Positions 12,490 to 26,919 of a stretch of DNA of 64,000 nucleotides are shown one piece after another (position 1 is the stretch's first letter; every line of letters begins with the position of its first letter). The position numbers and the translations under genes are program-made. Location of the stretch: contig NC_058043.1 in the NCBI RefSeq assembly GCF_020085105.1, forward strand, positions 5,957,667 through 6,021,666. Direction: 5' to 3'. The notes beneath the pieces were generated by a model that saw only the letters and a program-made list of their open reading frames with translations, was not told the DNA's origin and searched no databases. The DNA comes from Siniperca chuatsi (taxonomy: Eukaryota; Chordata; Actinopteri; Centrarchiformes; Sinipercidae).

Positions 12490-12995
12490 TGAGGTCTTAG
12501 TTTTGAGGTGAAAAGTAAACGTATTTCCATTTCATGCTACTTCATACTTCTACTCCACTACATTTATTTGATATCTTTAGTTACTAGTTACTTTGCAGAT
12601 TCCGATTAATAATACAGAATATAATCAACAAATAAATGATGATGTAATATTACAGATTAAGATAAAACTTTACTGATCCTCAGGGGGTAATTCACAAACT
12701 ACCTGGCAGTATACAAAGTAATTAAAATTAACTCCACTATTACCAGCTACAACATTAAAGGGATGAACACATTAATGCATCAATAATTGTAATTCACTAA
12801 TATAACATATATTATTCTGAAATGGGCCATTCTGCGTAATGAGTACTATTTTTGAAGTATGTTTTGATGTTAATACTTTTGTACATTTACTTGAGTAAGA
12901 TTTTGAATGCAAAACTTTTACTTGTAACAGACACTTGGTATTGCTGCTTTTACTTAAGTAAAAGATCAGAGTACTTCTTCCACCGCAGCTCGAAA
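12490..12995 (-). mobile_element. hAT-like MITE copy (TTACTTAAGTAAAAGTA family)
   Basis: On the minus strand the right part reads GGTGGAAGAAGTACTCTGAT, then CTTTTACTTAAGTAAAAG and TACTTGAGTAAAT-type words. These match the clearer element at 13592-14292. The other end is degraded and no target duplication is visible. No transposase is present. Confidence 0.65.
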
Positions 12996-13119
12996 TGAAC
13001 CAGGTCGTGCAATGTGTCATTCCACCAAGTCCAAAGGTAAAAGGCACCTGTTTTAAATCTCCACATTGGAAGGTGGGGTGACAAGCCCGCTGTCATAGCC
13101 TCCTCCTGGCTGCATCCCA

Positions 13120-13540
13120 CTGCCCAGGGCCAGACTGGGATAATAATTCAGGCCAGGAATCTAACGTCAGCCCAGGCCAATCTACACATATTCACAACAG
13201 ACTACGTTTACTGGTTATGCCAGCAACATATCTTTTAGTTTCATAACTACGCACAAAAACTGCTTCAAAAAACCTGCTTATTTTTAAACACTTACTATGT
13301 CCCTTACTGAACATATCAATTTTGCAGCATTTAGCGTCACTTTCCTCCAGGACTTTTGTTTGTCTCTGTTTTGTTGATGTGCAACCAATCACGTGTGATA
13401 ACATGCTCATACCTGAGCCTACCTGATGGTATGACAGATCATACATTTGTGAGTGACTGTAGCTGTGTTGTGTTGATTTACCCATTTCATTTTGCATTTT
13501 TAACACTTGCCTGGCCAACAGAAATTCTCCCGGTGCTCAG
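13120..13540. repeat. Dispersed repeat, copy shared with 20428-21115
   Basis: Words shared with 20428-21115 are CAGCCCAGGCCAATCT, TTACTGGTTATGCCAG, ATAACTAC(A/G)CACAAAAACT, GCAGCATTTAGCGTCACTTT and ACCAATCACGT. The order is kept in both places, with about 370 bases of extra sequence in the second copy. Confidence 0.7.
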
Positions 13541-13591
13541 GACGGCTAGTTTGGGCATCCCCAATCTTTTGTACGTCTTTATTGTCTGGAC

Positions 13592-14292
13592 CAGTGGTGG
13601 AAGAAGTGCTCAGATCCTTTACTTAAGTAAAAGTATCAATACCAAACTGTACTAAGTAAAAGTATGTAAGTCTTATCAGCAAACTTAACTTAAGTAAAAG
13701 TTCTCAATCTGTCAGTGTTTTACTACTATATATGATGTTTATGCTTCCGAGCTGTTAATGTGTATGTTGCATTTTACTGCTGTGATGTTTAAAGTTTAGC
13801 TAATTTTAACTACTTTATATACTGTTGGGTAGTTTAATCTACAGCAATGCATCATGGTCTATAAGATCATCATGTTTGTAGCGTTGCTGTCCTGTGAGAA
13901 CCACGTATCTCTAAAAAGTAAACTTTTCATGAGCTTAGAAAAACAGCCCTGTTTTCAGCTTTGTGTCGATTCATTTTCCAGCTGATCTAAGAGGGGTTTA
14001 AAGAGTTTATTTATCTTAAATTAAATGAAATATGAGAATTTTCTCAACCCATAAAGGAACACTTCATCCTTTTCACTGGACAGGAAGGGTATGAAAAACT
14101 GTAATCTGCAAAGTAACTAAAGCTGTCAGACAAATGTAGTGCAGTGAAAAGTACAATATTTGCCTCTGAGATGTAGTGGAGTAGAAGTATAAAGTTGCAT
14201 AAAATGAAAATACTCAAATAAAGTACAAGTACCTTGAATTTGTACTTATGTACAGTACTTGAGTAAATGTACTTAGTTACATTCCACCACTG
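13592..14292 (+). mobile_element. hAT-type MITE with 8-bp target duplication
   Basis: The element starts CAGTGGTGGAAG and ends TTCCACCACTG, a terminal inverted repeat. It is flanked by a perfect 8-bp direct duplication, GTCTGGAC, at 13584-13591 and 14293-14300. Eight-base duplications are the hallmark of the hAT superfamily. The 701-bp interior is AT-rich with many ACTTAAGTAAAAGTA words and no transposase, so it is non-autonomous. Confidence 0.88.
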
Positions 14293-14300
14293 GTCTGGAC

Positions 14301-15020
14301 ATAACGAATCTTACGAATGGGGGTAACGATGCACCCTTTCAGACAGTCGCTCCTCTTCATGGTGTTGCGCTGGGTTGTTCACATGAAAACTGACACAAGT
14401 AGTTATGTGAAGAATGAAAAAAAAAACAAGAGCTGGAGAGTTCAAACCCTGCTTACTGTCTCACATCTTCCCCTTTAAACGAGCTATCATAGCTATCATC
14501 GCAGACTGACAGGCTCCACATACGTGCACTGGATAAAACAGTATAATTGAGTATTATCTGTCCCGTCAGTGTTGTATGTCATTGTGTGCATCTTTTAACT
14601 GTAATCTGAGAGACAAATACACTCTGGTACAAAACACCAAATGACAACATTTATATTTAATATTGTATATGGTCCGTTACAAATAAATTTGATAATTGTG
14701 CATAGACTAGAGGGCATGACTAGATATTTTATCCAGATACATGTATATCTGTGTACGAGCAGTGACGATATATTCAACTGATCAGACAGGATGATGTGGC
14801 TCAGTGTGCAGGCTGATTGGTTATGTTCTGACAGAGGACCGACATTTCTCTCTGCTGTGATTATGTGGATGTTACTGTGCTGTGTGCGCTGTGTTGGTGT
14901 GTTCCAGCCTTGTTGGTGAGCTAAAGTTTTTCCTGCCCAGACTGTTTATTCAGCCATGAAGAGCTTAATAAAAGAATAAGGTTTCCAGATCACCAACATC
15001 ACAATCAGCCAATAGTTAAG
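14301..15020. other. Intergenic, nothing recognised
   Basis: No credible gene; short frames without domains. Confidence 0.4.
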
Positions 15021-15032
15021 AATGTAGAGCGT

Positions 15033-15034
15033 GA

Positions 15035-15073
<39 letters not shown>
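15033..15073. repeat. (GT)n microsatellite
   Basis: GT dinucleotide run of about 40 bases. Confidence 0.95.
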
Positions 15074-15074
<1 letters not shown>

Positions 15075-15175
15075 TTTCATAGCCATCAGTCAGTCACTGT
15101 GCTAAGTAAAGACCAAACACCTGCTGCAGTGGATTTACCAGGACAGAGAAACACTGGAGAGAGACAAGATACATA

Positions 15176-16148
15176 CACAACATGGCCAAAAGTATGTGGA
15201 CAACATGAAAACTCAAACTGTTGGACATGTGATTCCATGTGAACACCATGGGCATCAATCAGCTGCTCTATCAGCCTCCACTGTTCTGGTTTCAGGCTAT
15301 TCCACCTGAATGTCCCATTCAGCCACAAGAGCATTAGTGAGGTCGGACATTGATGTTGGGAGATAAGTTCTGGCTCACAGTTCGCGTTCCAGTTCATCCC
15401 AAAGGTGTTCGATGGGGTTGAGGTCAGGACTCTGTGCAGACCAGTCAAGTTCTTCCACACCAAACTGGGAAAAAAACATTTCTTTATGGGCCTGGCTTTG
15501 TACACTGGGACGTTATCATGTTGAAACAAGAAAGAGACAAACCCAAACTGCTGACACAAAGACGGAGGCACTCGGGACACTATATTTATTATTTATTATA
15601 TATCATACTATATCATATACTATATTGCTGTACTATACTATACTATATTACTACATTTCACTTATTATATTTTATATTCCATACTATATTATGCTGTATT
15701 ATGTTAATACGTTACTACACTATATGCTTTTATTACATTATATACTATACTAACACCAAGTATCATTACTTATATACTATTCTGGTGTACGCTGTGTACA
15801 TGTACTTTGCAAGCTTTGCTGCTACTAATCACACTATGTCACTTCACTTGAGACAGTACTGCACTATTGGCTTAAGTGCAACACTGGTCATGGATACTGC
15901 ATGTATATTACTTGCCTTGTAATTTTGACTTTAATTGCTAACTTGTTTAGTTTCTATTTTTATTTCTATTCATATTTTTATTTGATATACTTCTAAATAT
16001 TTATTTCTTACTTTTTTCTATTTATCTGTACTTATTTCTGTGTTATATAATTAGATGTTGTAGCATTAAAGTTTGCATTGATTGAAAAAGTACACATAAG
16101 TACAGTATGTTATGTCCACATATTTTTGGCAATACAGTATACCGGATA
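15176..16148 (-). mobile_element. Broken Tc1-like transposon with nested AT-rich insertion
   Basis: The left end carries CATGGCCAAAAGTATGTGGA (about 15182-15201). The right end carries the inverse, GTCCACATATTTTTGGC (about 16115-16131), so the terminal repeats face each other. Between them, the minus strand at 15240-15580 reads as pieces of a Tc1-type DDE transposase: a FQHDN motif, then in another frame the block normally reading SPDLNP-HLWDEL, then an LKPEQW tail. The frames are broken, so no active enzyme is made. The section 15585-16085 is AT-rich TATACTATACTATATT-type DNA and looks like a later insertion or expansion. Confidence 0.7.
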
Positions 16149-16289
16149 TAAGGAAAAGTGTTCAGCTTCTGCCCCCTACTGGGCTTACAAATCTGTCTCA
16201 AAGTAATCACTAATGAACTCTCCTCATGTACAGCTGTGTTTTAGAAGCAGAATAAAACCTTAATGTCTCAACACAATGGTTCATCTGCA

Positions 16290-16585
16290 AAAAATTTGAT
16301 AATTGAGTCATCATTTAGATAATTTTTCATATAAAAATGCCAAAAACATGCTGGTTCCAGCCACTCAAATGTTAAGATTTCCTGTTTTTTCTTGTCTTAA
16401 AAACAGTAAACTGAATATAGTTGGCTTTAGAATCGTTGTTTGGACATAACAAGCATTTAAAAGTGGTCATCTTTGGCTGGGGGAACTTTTTTTTACTAAT
16501 TTCTGACATTTTGTAGACCAAACAATTAATCAGCAAAGTATTCAGCAGATTAATCGCTAATGAAAATAATCGTTAGTTGCAGACT
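16290..16585 (+). mobile_element. MITE-like repeat ending in AATAATCGTTAGTTGCAG
   Basis: It contains TGCTGGTTCCAGCCACTCAA, AAACAATTAATCAGCAAAGT and GAAAATAATCGTTAGTTGCA. The same ordered words occur at 17620-18200, 37500-37790 and 38690-38950. This is an interspersed fish family, probably hAT-derived (inference). No protein is encoded. Confidence 0.6.
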
Positions 16586-16589
16586 TATA

Positions 16590-17610
16590 TTGTCGTGTAC
16601 AATAATAAACAGGAATAAACATGTTGTGCATGTGAAATGAAAATAAAAACTAAATTAGTCTTTCTTCATCAGATGTTTGGAATTATTCTCATTTTATTTT
16701 TTATCCAAAGAACAGTGGAGACAACAGTGATTAAAGGCAAGTAAAGGCCATCTCAAAGTTTTGTTAGGGAACATATAGAGATTTTAATTGGTCAGTCTGA
16801 TTTTGTCGATTCATATGACAATGTTTTCTTACAGTAATGAAAAGTTCATTTATTCTCATTATTGCTCCTTCAGGTGCTTATACTGATCTCATGCACAATT
16901 TCATGTCCCATGAAATAAGAAAAGTTTTCTGATCTAAATTTTCTGGTGAGAAGAGAATCAACCAAATCTAAATGAATGGGTTCTTCTTACATGTCTGGCA
17001 ACAAAAATCAAGTGCAACTCGAGTGCGTCTGTTGTCTGAGTATTGCGCTGTTTTAGTTTGGAGCAGACTGGAAATGAATCCCAGAGCTGGGATCATGAAC
17101 AGGATGTAGTCCCTCTGAGGTTCAGCTGGTCAACTACTGACAAGGCTGCTGATGAGAAGGCTGAATCAAGTCACCAAAGTTAAAAACTCACTTGGCACTG
17201 GACTAACTTGGCCACATATTACCATCAATTATCATCAGTAAAACCCATCATGTTTGGATCCATCAATTGGATAACAGCTAACCTAAATTATGTCTCTATC
17301 CAGAAGTGATGTTTTGACTGTCACAGGTGTTTGATTTAGAAGTGGTTGTTAGGCGAATAATCATTACATTTTTTCTTTCATCTAAAAATGAATCCATGTC
17401 TTCAAGTGTCTGAGCAGCAGGTACAGCGTGAACAAAGCACAAGCTTTAGTTAAACTGGTATTCGTCTCTTTAGGTATTTAGCTGATGATCTCATTCAGTG
17501 ACGAAGACTAATGCTGCTCTCCAGATTCAGAAACTCTGAATTCTTATCAGGAAAAACAATGCTTTCGAGCAGCCGTTCTGCAAAACGGGGAGGTTTCTGA
17601 GATGCTCTTA
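16590..17610. other. Intergenic, nothing recognised
   Basis: No coherent coding frame or RNA gene seen. Confidence 0.4.
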
Positions 17611-17611
17611 C

Positions 17612-18185
17612 CTAGTGCTGAAACAATTTGGCGATTAGATGACAGAAAATGTAGCAAAAAACATTTGGCTATTCATTCAGGTCATGTATCAAGAAAAAAT
17701 GACAAACATTTGACAGCTTCTCAACTGTGAGGATTTGTTGCTTTTCTCTGTTTTATATAATGAGTTGAAATGAATTTAATATTTTAGCATTTTGACCGTC
17801 AGTAGCGCTGGACTAACTGGGCAAAGCCGTGGAGCACCAAAGGCCCCATATTCAATTTCTTTAGATGAATATGCACCAATAAATCAAAATGATACTGGCC
17901 TTAAGGTGGGTCCTGCATCATTATCTGTCTTTGAGAGGGCCCTGCGTCATAATTTATATGCTGCATATTCCTAAATAAATTAGTCTTTTACCAAATTACT
18001 ACAAACAGGGTGGTCAGTAGGGGCCCACAGCTCATTTAAGCCCCTGGGGGCCACTAGGTGGTTAATCCAGCAATGGTGGATGGACAAAACAAGTAATTTG
18101 AAGTCATGATCTTTGGCTCTAGGAAATTGTGATGGGCAGTTTTGACATTTTATAAAGTAAATGATGACAAGTATTAAATTGATGC
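17612..18185 (+). mobile_element. MITE interrupted by a second element
   Basis: The outer parts (17612-17798 and 18078-18185) carry the same words as the 38690-38950 element (GTGCTGAAACAATTTGGCGA at the start; GACAAAACAAGTAATTTGAA near the end) in the correct order. The 17800-18077 segment between them is unrelated, so it was inserted later. Confidence 0.55.
17800..18077. mobile_element. Inserted element nested in the 17612 MITE
   Basis: About 280 bases of unrelated sequence split the host repeat. It includes AGCGCTGGACTAACTGGGCA at the left and GGGGGCCACTAGGTGG near the right. No transposase is present and I cannot assign the family. Confidence 0.45.
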
Positions 18186-18689
18186 AGTCCTACGGTTACC
18201 TGATGTGTCACATGTGACATCATATCAACATGATGTCTATTCTGTACTCCAGTGTTTCATTCTGGTGGGAATCTGATTCAGTGATGCGTAGTGTCAGATT
18301 AGACAACAAATCTGATTATCATGTTTGACAATTTGGAAAAAAATAAATCAAGTTACAATTATGGACAAGAAATGATAAATACTAAGACTGGTGAGCGCTA
18401 GCACTTGAATGCAGCACAGCTGGAATTAGGACCAAACTCCTGTTAGTTAACGTGTTATCTTGAGATCACAGAATTAAAAATATTTAGAAGCAATCAGTAG
18501 TGCAGTAAACAGCAGCAGTAGATGAGAAGCCTAAATTAACAATTGTAACCAGTTTATGAAAGAAACTGAGTTACTTCCAACCACGTAAATGTTGTATTCT
18601 GACATAATTATAACATAATTTAGATTATCTCTCCCAGTGAATGAAAATGTTACAGTGCATGTGAACATATTTAAACTGGAGAAACATGT

Positions 18690-21600
18690 CTAACCAGCTC
18701 CTCTGAGCAGCAGGTAGACAGCAGAGATGGTGATGGCGGTGGCGGTGTAGGTAAACACAGCGTTATAAACAGTGTTGGTCCTGATTCGTTCTCCCAGCGT
18801 CCTCTGGGTCTCCTCCAGATGCCTCACCACCGCCTCAGACTCCCACTGGTCCCCTCTCTCTGGTCTCTCTGCTGTTGCTACCTTCAGCTGAGCAGCTTGC
18901 GTTTCAGCCTGTGGTCTGGTCTCTAGCAGCCTCCTCACCACCGACAATTCGCCCTCAACTCTACCGAGCCCCTGCTCCAGCTGTTCCAGTTGTGGCGGGA
19001 GGGACTCCAGGAGGGACTCTGTCCTTTGGTTGCCAATGTGGAGGTCTTTTAAGGTTGATAGAGGCACCGTGGGAGAGTCTGGCGTTGGACCTCCCTTATC
19101 CTGAAGGACGCTGTCCCTCTGTGAGAAGGCATAATTCAGAGCGACCCTGAGGCTGTCGATGAGTGTTCGGAGCTCGTCCTGCTGGGAGCGATGGTTTCCA
19201 GCTTGGACTCTGAGGGCTTCCTGCAGGCTCTCTGGACCTTTCTGGGCCTCCAGCAGCAGATTCTTCAGCTCCTACAGATGAGAGAGGTGAAGATGTATCA
19301 GCTGAAACAAAGATCGATGCACACTGGTGTCCTGGTGATGTGCTGATACACATAAAATGAAGAGCCCAAGAAACAAAAGCAACTTCATAAGGAAAATCTT
19401 AAGTGTTAAGTATGTGTGATTTGTAGTAAAGGGACAAGATTAAGAGTCTAAAGCCATGCTAGTAGCTCTCTGAGGCTGTACTTTGGCATAGCTATGCTTT
19501 GAGCTAAATCCTAATGTCAGCATGCTAACATGCTCACAATGACAATGCTAAAATGCTGATGTTTGGCAGGTATAATGTTTACCATCTTAGTTTAGCGTGT
19601 TAGAATGCCAACATTTGCTAATTAGCACTAAACACAAAGTACAGCTGGGGCTGATGGGAATGTCATTGGTTTTGCAGGTATTTAATCATATACCAAAGTA
19701 TTGGACAACTTAAAATTTTGACGTGATGATGGCGCTACATGAATAATTCATCCTGTGTGGAACATGAAAGTGGTGGACTGACCGACCAATATTGCCATCC
19801 CATGCTGCTAGCATGGCTAAAAATAATTCATTTCAATTGTTTAAAAAAAAAATTGTATTAAAATAAAAATAATAATCCAATTCCTATCAAAGTGTCAATA
19901 AATCATAACATTTACAGTAGTCTCAACCTGGCCACTGAGCGCATCAAACAAGACATTTTTTCTCAGTATTGTAGTTCAAAATGTTACAATTAGTGCTGAA
20001 GCGAAGAAGTAAAGAAGTAAATTAATCCACCTGTTATCATCATCCCCCCCTCACCTGCAGGCGGACGCGGTTGACATATGTTGATCCCATGACCCCGATC
20101 AGGGCGCCGAGCACCGAGCCGATGACGGACCAGTTCTTGGTGCGTTCTGCTCTTGTCCTCTCCTTCTCGTGGCTCTCCCTAACGCCTGCTGAGAACAAGG
20201 CGAACTTCTCCCTCTCCGAACCCTCTGCGTTCTCGTACGCTGTCCGGAGACGACGCTCCTCCTGCGGTCAGGACAGAGCAGGACGGTGGTTCATTATGAG
20301 TTCAATTCAATCAACTGAGCTGTTATTCCATAAACAGGTACATTGTAACAGAACAGATCTCTCTGACTGGACTAATAAGTATATTTCCTATAATATCATT
20401 ATAATCATATGAATGACTCAGTGATAAGCAGGGCCGGACTCAGCCCAGGCCAATCTCCACACATTCACAACAGCCCACATTTACTGGTTATGCCAGTAAC
20501 ATACCTTTTAGTTTTATAACTACACACAAAAACTACTTCAAAAACATCCAAACTAGTTAAAAGAAACAGTCTAAAGTGTCTTCAGTTTCAAGAGTTAGTC
20601 AGTTGCACTTCCATAATTGAGGCTACAGGAATAAATATTCAGATATATAATTTCTGTGCACATTTGGAGTTCGTTTTACACCTGGCATTTCCTCAGAGCT
20701 CTGACTGGACTTCTGTTGATCATCATGAAGCTCTGGTTGCTCTGAGTAACTGGAGGTTAAAGAGTATATAAGTCCTTATTTTCAATGTTATTTCCATGCA
20801 TATGCAAGTTGATGCCATTTATTAGTTTTTTAAAACACATACAATCAACTCGTGTGACATTATGATGTGCTGAAGGCAGCCCTGCAAGTATGCTTTTTTT
20901 GTTGTTTTTTGTAAACACTAACCATGTCCCTTACTCGTGAACATATCTGTAATTTTGCAGCATTTAGCGTCACTTTCCTCCAGAGCTTTTCTCCTTATCT
21001 CATTTTCTCTCTCTCTTTCTCCTCCGCTGTCCATTTTTTCTCCCCACAGCTCAGCCAAGTGCACTCCACACACTGACCAATCACGTAAGATGACAGGCAG
21101 AGATCATACCATTAGGTTAAAAGCAGGTAAGGTAAGGTAAGAGGGCTGACGGTCAACAGTTCTGAGTAACTGTTGCTGACCCATGCCACTGTAGCTAACT
21201 CTATCTTTTATTCCACAGAATAAATGTTCTTCCACTTCTTCTTCTGACTTCAAACTATCTGGATCTCGAACACTGTAAAACATAAAACAGCCACACAACA
21301 GTTGCTTCACATGCGTTTCCCTCCACCTGTTTTTATGCACATTTTCAATTGCCTCAGCTAACCTGCAACAGTTTGTGCTCCAGAGTGGCCAGCTCCAGGT
21401 AATGAGCCTCCTCCCTGGAGACTCTGTCCAGCCGGTCTCTGACCTCCTTCAGCTTGCCCTGCAGGGCCTCCAGGCTAGCATGAGCCTCGCGCACCATCCC
21501 TCTGGCCACCATGAACGCTGCCTCAGCCTGGAAGAAACACACATCTCTGAGACTCAGGATATTTCTCAGTATACATCATTTGTCATCATCTGGCTTATTA

Positions 21601-22884
21601 AATTATCTAATTATACATTACTGATGATATTAATGTTATTATTATAAATATATTATAATATTTACTGGTAATTTAATTATTTACACAAACAGTTGCAAAC
21701 TACTCTGATGGCTCTTTCTGAATGTCTGCTTTGCTTTTACAGTAAAGACCTGGTGTCTGCAGGTTGACAGTGTTAAATACATGTAGTTAGTTATGTAGTT
21801 TAGTATTGCACTCCTATAACAGTGTCTGACTCACGATGGGCAGTTTAAAAAAACGGATCAAAATTGATTCAGCAGAACCACAGCTATCGTCTTTTTTATT
21901 CCTCACATTCTTCTTCTTTTTAAAAACCTAACAGCGGACAGTTGAGTCCGAGATTCGGGTGGGTTATGCTAGTATCAGCTAATGTGGCCTGGAGCCGCTA
22001 GCCTCAAGCAGAGATGAGGAGCGGGCTACAGAGGTCTGGTTGTTACATTACAACCATCTGACATTCCTTAGATAAATATAAATCCCGTCCGAATCAGGCT
22101 TAAAACAAATGCCTGCAACAAATCCCTCCTGAAGGTTATGATGCTCGGTTTTTGTGGATACTGTTTTAGAGAGGTGTTGATTCAGCTTTATGGTCATTTT
22201 GAAAGCTCTAGTTTGTGGTGCTGTTAAACTGTATTGTGTTATACTGAGATGTGTTTCTCATATTTTGTCTACCCTATTTATATCAGTGTGGGTGGACTGA
22301 ACTTGGAAGTTGAGGTGTTTCTTGCTGTCTGCTGACCTCAGTGACCTTGGTCTGGGCCACGCGGACCTCGTTGAGCCCAACAAACTCCTCGTACCTCTGC
22401 CACCAGTAGTTGACTGAGGCGGAGGTCGTCTGAGCCAACCTCTGACCCCACTGCTGCCCCAAATGACCTGCATGCTGGAGGAGGGAGAGAAGGGAAAAAG
22501 AGGGCAGTGTTTTAATTTGGTTTTGTGTTCTTTTGTAGTATCAGATGATAATGGTGTTTTTATTACACAATTGTTAATACAGTTCTAATAAGTCAGTGGT
22601 AGTCAACATGTTGGCAGTGATGTCTATGGTCTGCAAAGTTGTTATAAACAGTCAGAAGAGGGATTTCCTGTACCTGTAAGGCAGCCAGGGCACGCTCCTT
22701 CACCACCTCGGCTCCACCCTTCCCATCAGGAGGGGCGGGGTTAGTGGGTGGCGAGGAGCCGGGCTGATGGTGAGCACTGTAGGTCCGGACCAGAGTGATT
22801 CTGCCTGGCAGAGATCCAGGCAAGGAAAGGCGGGACAGACAGCACGAGCCATGAACCCAGAGAGAGATCTGAGCTCCCCTGTAC
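18690..22884 (-). CDS. ccdc51: CCDC51 / MITOK mitochondrial potassium channel subunit
   Basis: CCDC51 (MITOK) is known in mammals as the pore-forming subunit of the mitochondrial ATP-sensitive potassium channel of the inner membrane. Coding exons read 22884-22674, 22474-22337, 21527-21363, 20261-20055 and 19271-18690. All are bounded by AG/GT and join in frame, giving about 433 residues against about 411 in human. Family blocks seen are [47 protein letters not shown], a coiled coil, [18 protein letters not shown], then a membrane segment ([18 protein letters not shown]). A second hydrophobic segment closes the C-terminus ([15 protein letters not shown]). The first listed exon contains LVRTYSAH, plausible as the end of a mitochondrial targeting peptide. 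No ATG exists in this frame before an upstream TAA, so the start must lie in a further 5-prime exon I could not fix. It is divergent from tma7, as in mammals. Confidence 0.92.
19455..19815. repeat. Dispersed GTTAGCATGCTAACAT-family repeat, copy 2, in ccdc51 intron
   Basis: It matches 10150-10570 through CATGCTAACATGCTCACAAT, TGCTGATGTTTGGCAGGTAT, AGCTGGGGCTGATGGGAATG and TGATGGCGCTA. It lies between the last two ccdc51 coding exons. Confidence 0.75.
20428..21115. repeat. Dispersed repeat in ccdc51 intron, copy of 13120-13540
   Basis: It has the same ordered words as the first copy, with roughly 370 bases (20545-20915) inserted in the middle. It lies in the intron between the 20261 and 21363 exon ends. 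Short open frames inside it are not genes. Confidence 0.65.
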
Positions 22885-23719
22885 CTGACAGAGTAAAGAT
22901 TCTGTTAGTCATCAGCTTCAGTGCTGTATTTTTATGTAGAACCAGCCGAAAAGCTTAGGTCTCCCCTATGGACTACACTGTGTAGAAATACCTCATTGGG
23001 AAGGGCAGCAGTCAGAAGTGCAGCTTGAAAACTGTCAAAGCTTCACTTTCTCTGCAGCTACAGAGCCAACACTGGAACACGCACCTGTGACAACAACATT
23101 AAAAAATTATATTAGATGTTTGACAAACTATCAACTGTGCATGTTGCAGAGGTTTAATGCATCTTATTTAGACAATCGGCTAGAGGTGTGCTGTTGTGTC
23201 AAAGGAATAATAAAATATTTCTTAGTATTAGTCGACAGTAGATTGTGTAGAATGATGAATTGTGTCTTGAAGCTCTTTTTTGAAAATCTCAATCCAGAGA
23301 CACCATTATGAAGGCAGTTAACAAAACGACCAATAACCTTACTCTATTTATATGAAGTATCATAACTTACAGCTAAAATAAATTACAGATATTTAAAATA
23401 CACTCTGTACATACAGCATGATGAATGATTTCCCAATACACACGATCTGTTTTCATCATAAGAAAACTAACATACAACACTTCTAATACTGACTGATACA
23501 TCTAATGAATGACCAGACAGACTGGAGGAAGATAAAGTTTACAAGGCCTAACATCATTAGTATAACTTACACAACTATTTTAACAAGGTTAAAGTTAGCT
23601 GACTGTTCTATTCATTTCCCTGCTTCATTCCCAACTAGCTAGCTTTTAACTCCACGTTGCTAACAGTTACAGGTAAACTGTCAAAAACCTGTGACATCCT
23701 ACGATAGTTTCAAGGTATC

Positions 23720-23969
23720 AAAATAAATATACCTATTTTCTTCAATGTTGTCAAAGCATACATATCACACGGATGCAGTTTCTTTTGGCTAACTAGTTAG
23801 CATCTTGATGTCAAATGAAACAGCTAACAGCAGGGTGAGTTTTCGTTCAGGCACATGACGGTCATTCTATTTCCGGTTCAGAGTTCACTGGGGTCCTAAC
23901 AGCGCGGATTAGAGAGACCACCGGCTACATTTATTTCTTTCCTTCCGACTACTGTAACGACTTTTAAAC
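23720..23969. promoter_or_regulatory. Probable bidirectional ccdc51/tma7 promoter
   Basis: The 5-prime ends of the minus-strand ccdc51 and plus-strand tma7 face each other across this interval. It holds CATTTCCGGTT-type ETS/GABP-like words near 23870 (ATTTCCGGTTCAG), typical of housekeeping bidirectional promoters, and no TATA box is obvious. The head-to-head pairing of these two genes is also known in mammals. The actual start sites are not visible. Confidence 0.5.
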
Positions 23970-26441
<2,472 letters not shown>

Positions 26442-26910
26442 AGTCTGAATCTGATGACGATGTTTGTTTGCTCCCTGGCCTCGCTTCCTGCGTCTGCGAT
26501 GTCTGTATGCTAGCTGAGTGAGAGTTTTGCTCTGTTAAACATGGATTCCATCAAACTAAAAACCTGCCCTGGTGTTGAACTCCTCCACCAGTGAAAATGT
26601 ACAGAAAATGCGTTTAATACTTTTGAGGATTTCAAGGACAGGAACATCTGTGCCAGTCAGGTCGGGTTACCACATCATAACTCATGTAATTAGAGGTTTC
26701 ACACTGATATTTGTTGTTGAGAACAGTTCACTCAGTCATACACACTGACCAAAATCTTCAAACTCAGTTTAGAAATGAAGGGCTGCACCTGGAAAGCGAG
26801 AAAAAAATCCTGATCTCCACCATATTTTGCTTTGTGTCTATGTGAAACTTTTAACTATCAGAAACACAAGTCACCCCAGGTTTTTGTTGTATTGTAAAGA
26901 GGGAGATACT

Positions 26911-26916
26911 AATAAA
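26911..26916 (+). terminator. Polyadenylation signal of tma7
   Basis: AATAAA, followed by the T-rich AGTTTTTCTAA, 470 bases after the tma7 stop. It is the best placed signal on this strand. Confidence 0.55.
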
Positions 26917-26919
26917 GTT

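Noticed and set aside
15434-15922. 162-codon tyrosine-rich frame
   Set aside because: It runs through the Tc1 remnant and AT-rich TATACTA repeats; low complexity, not a gene.
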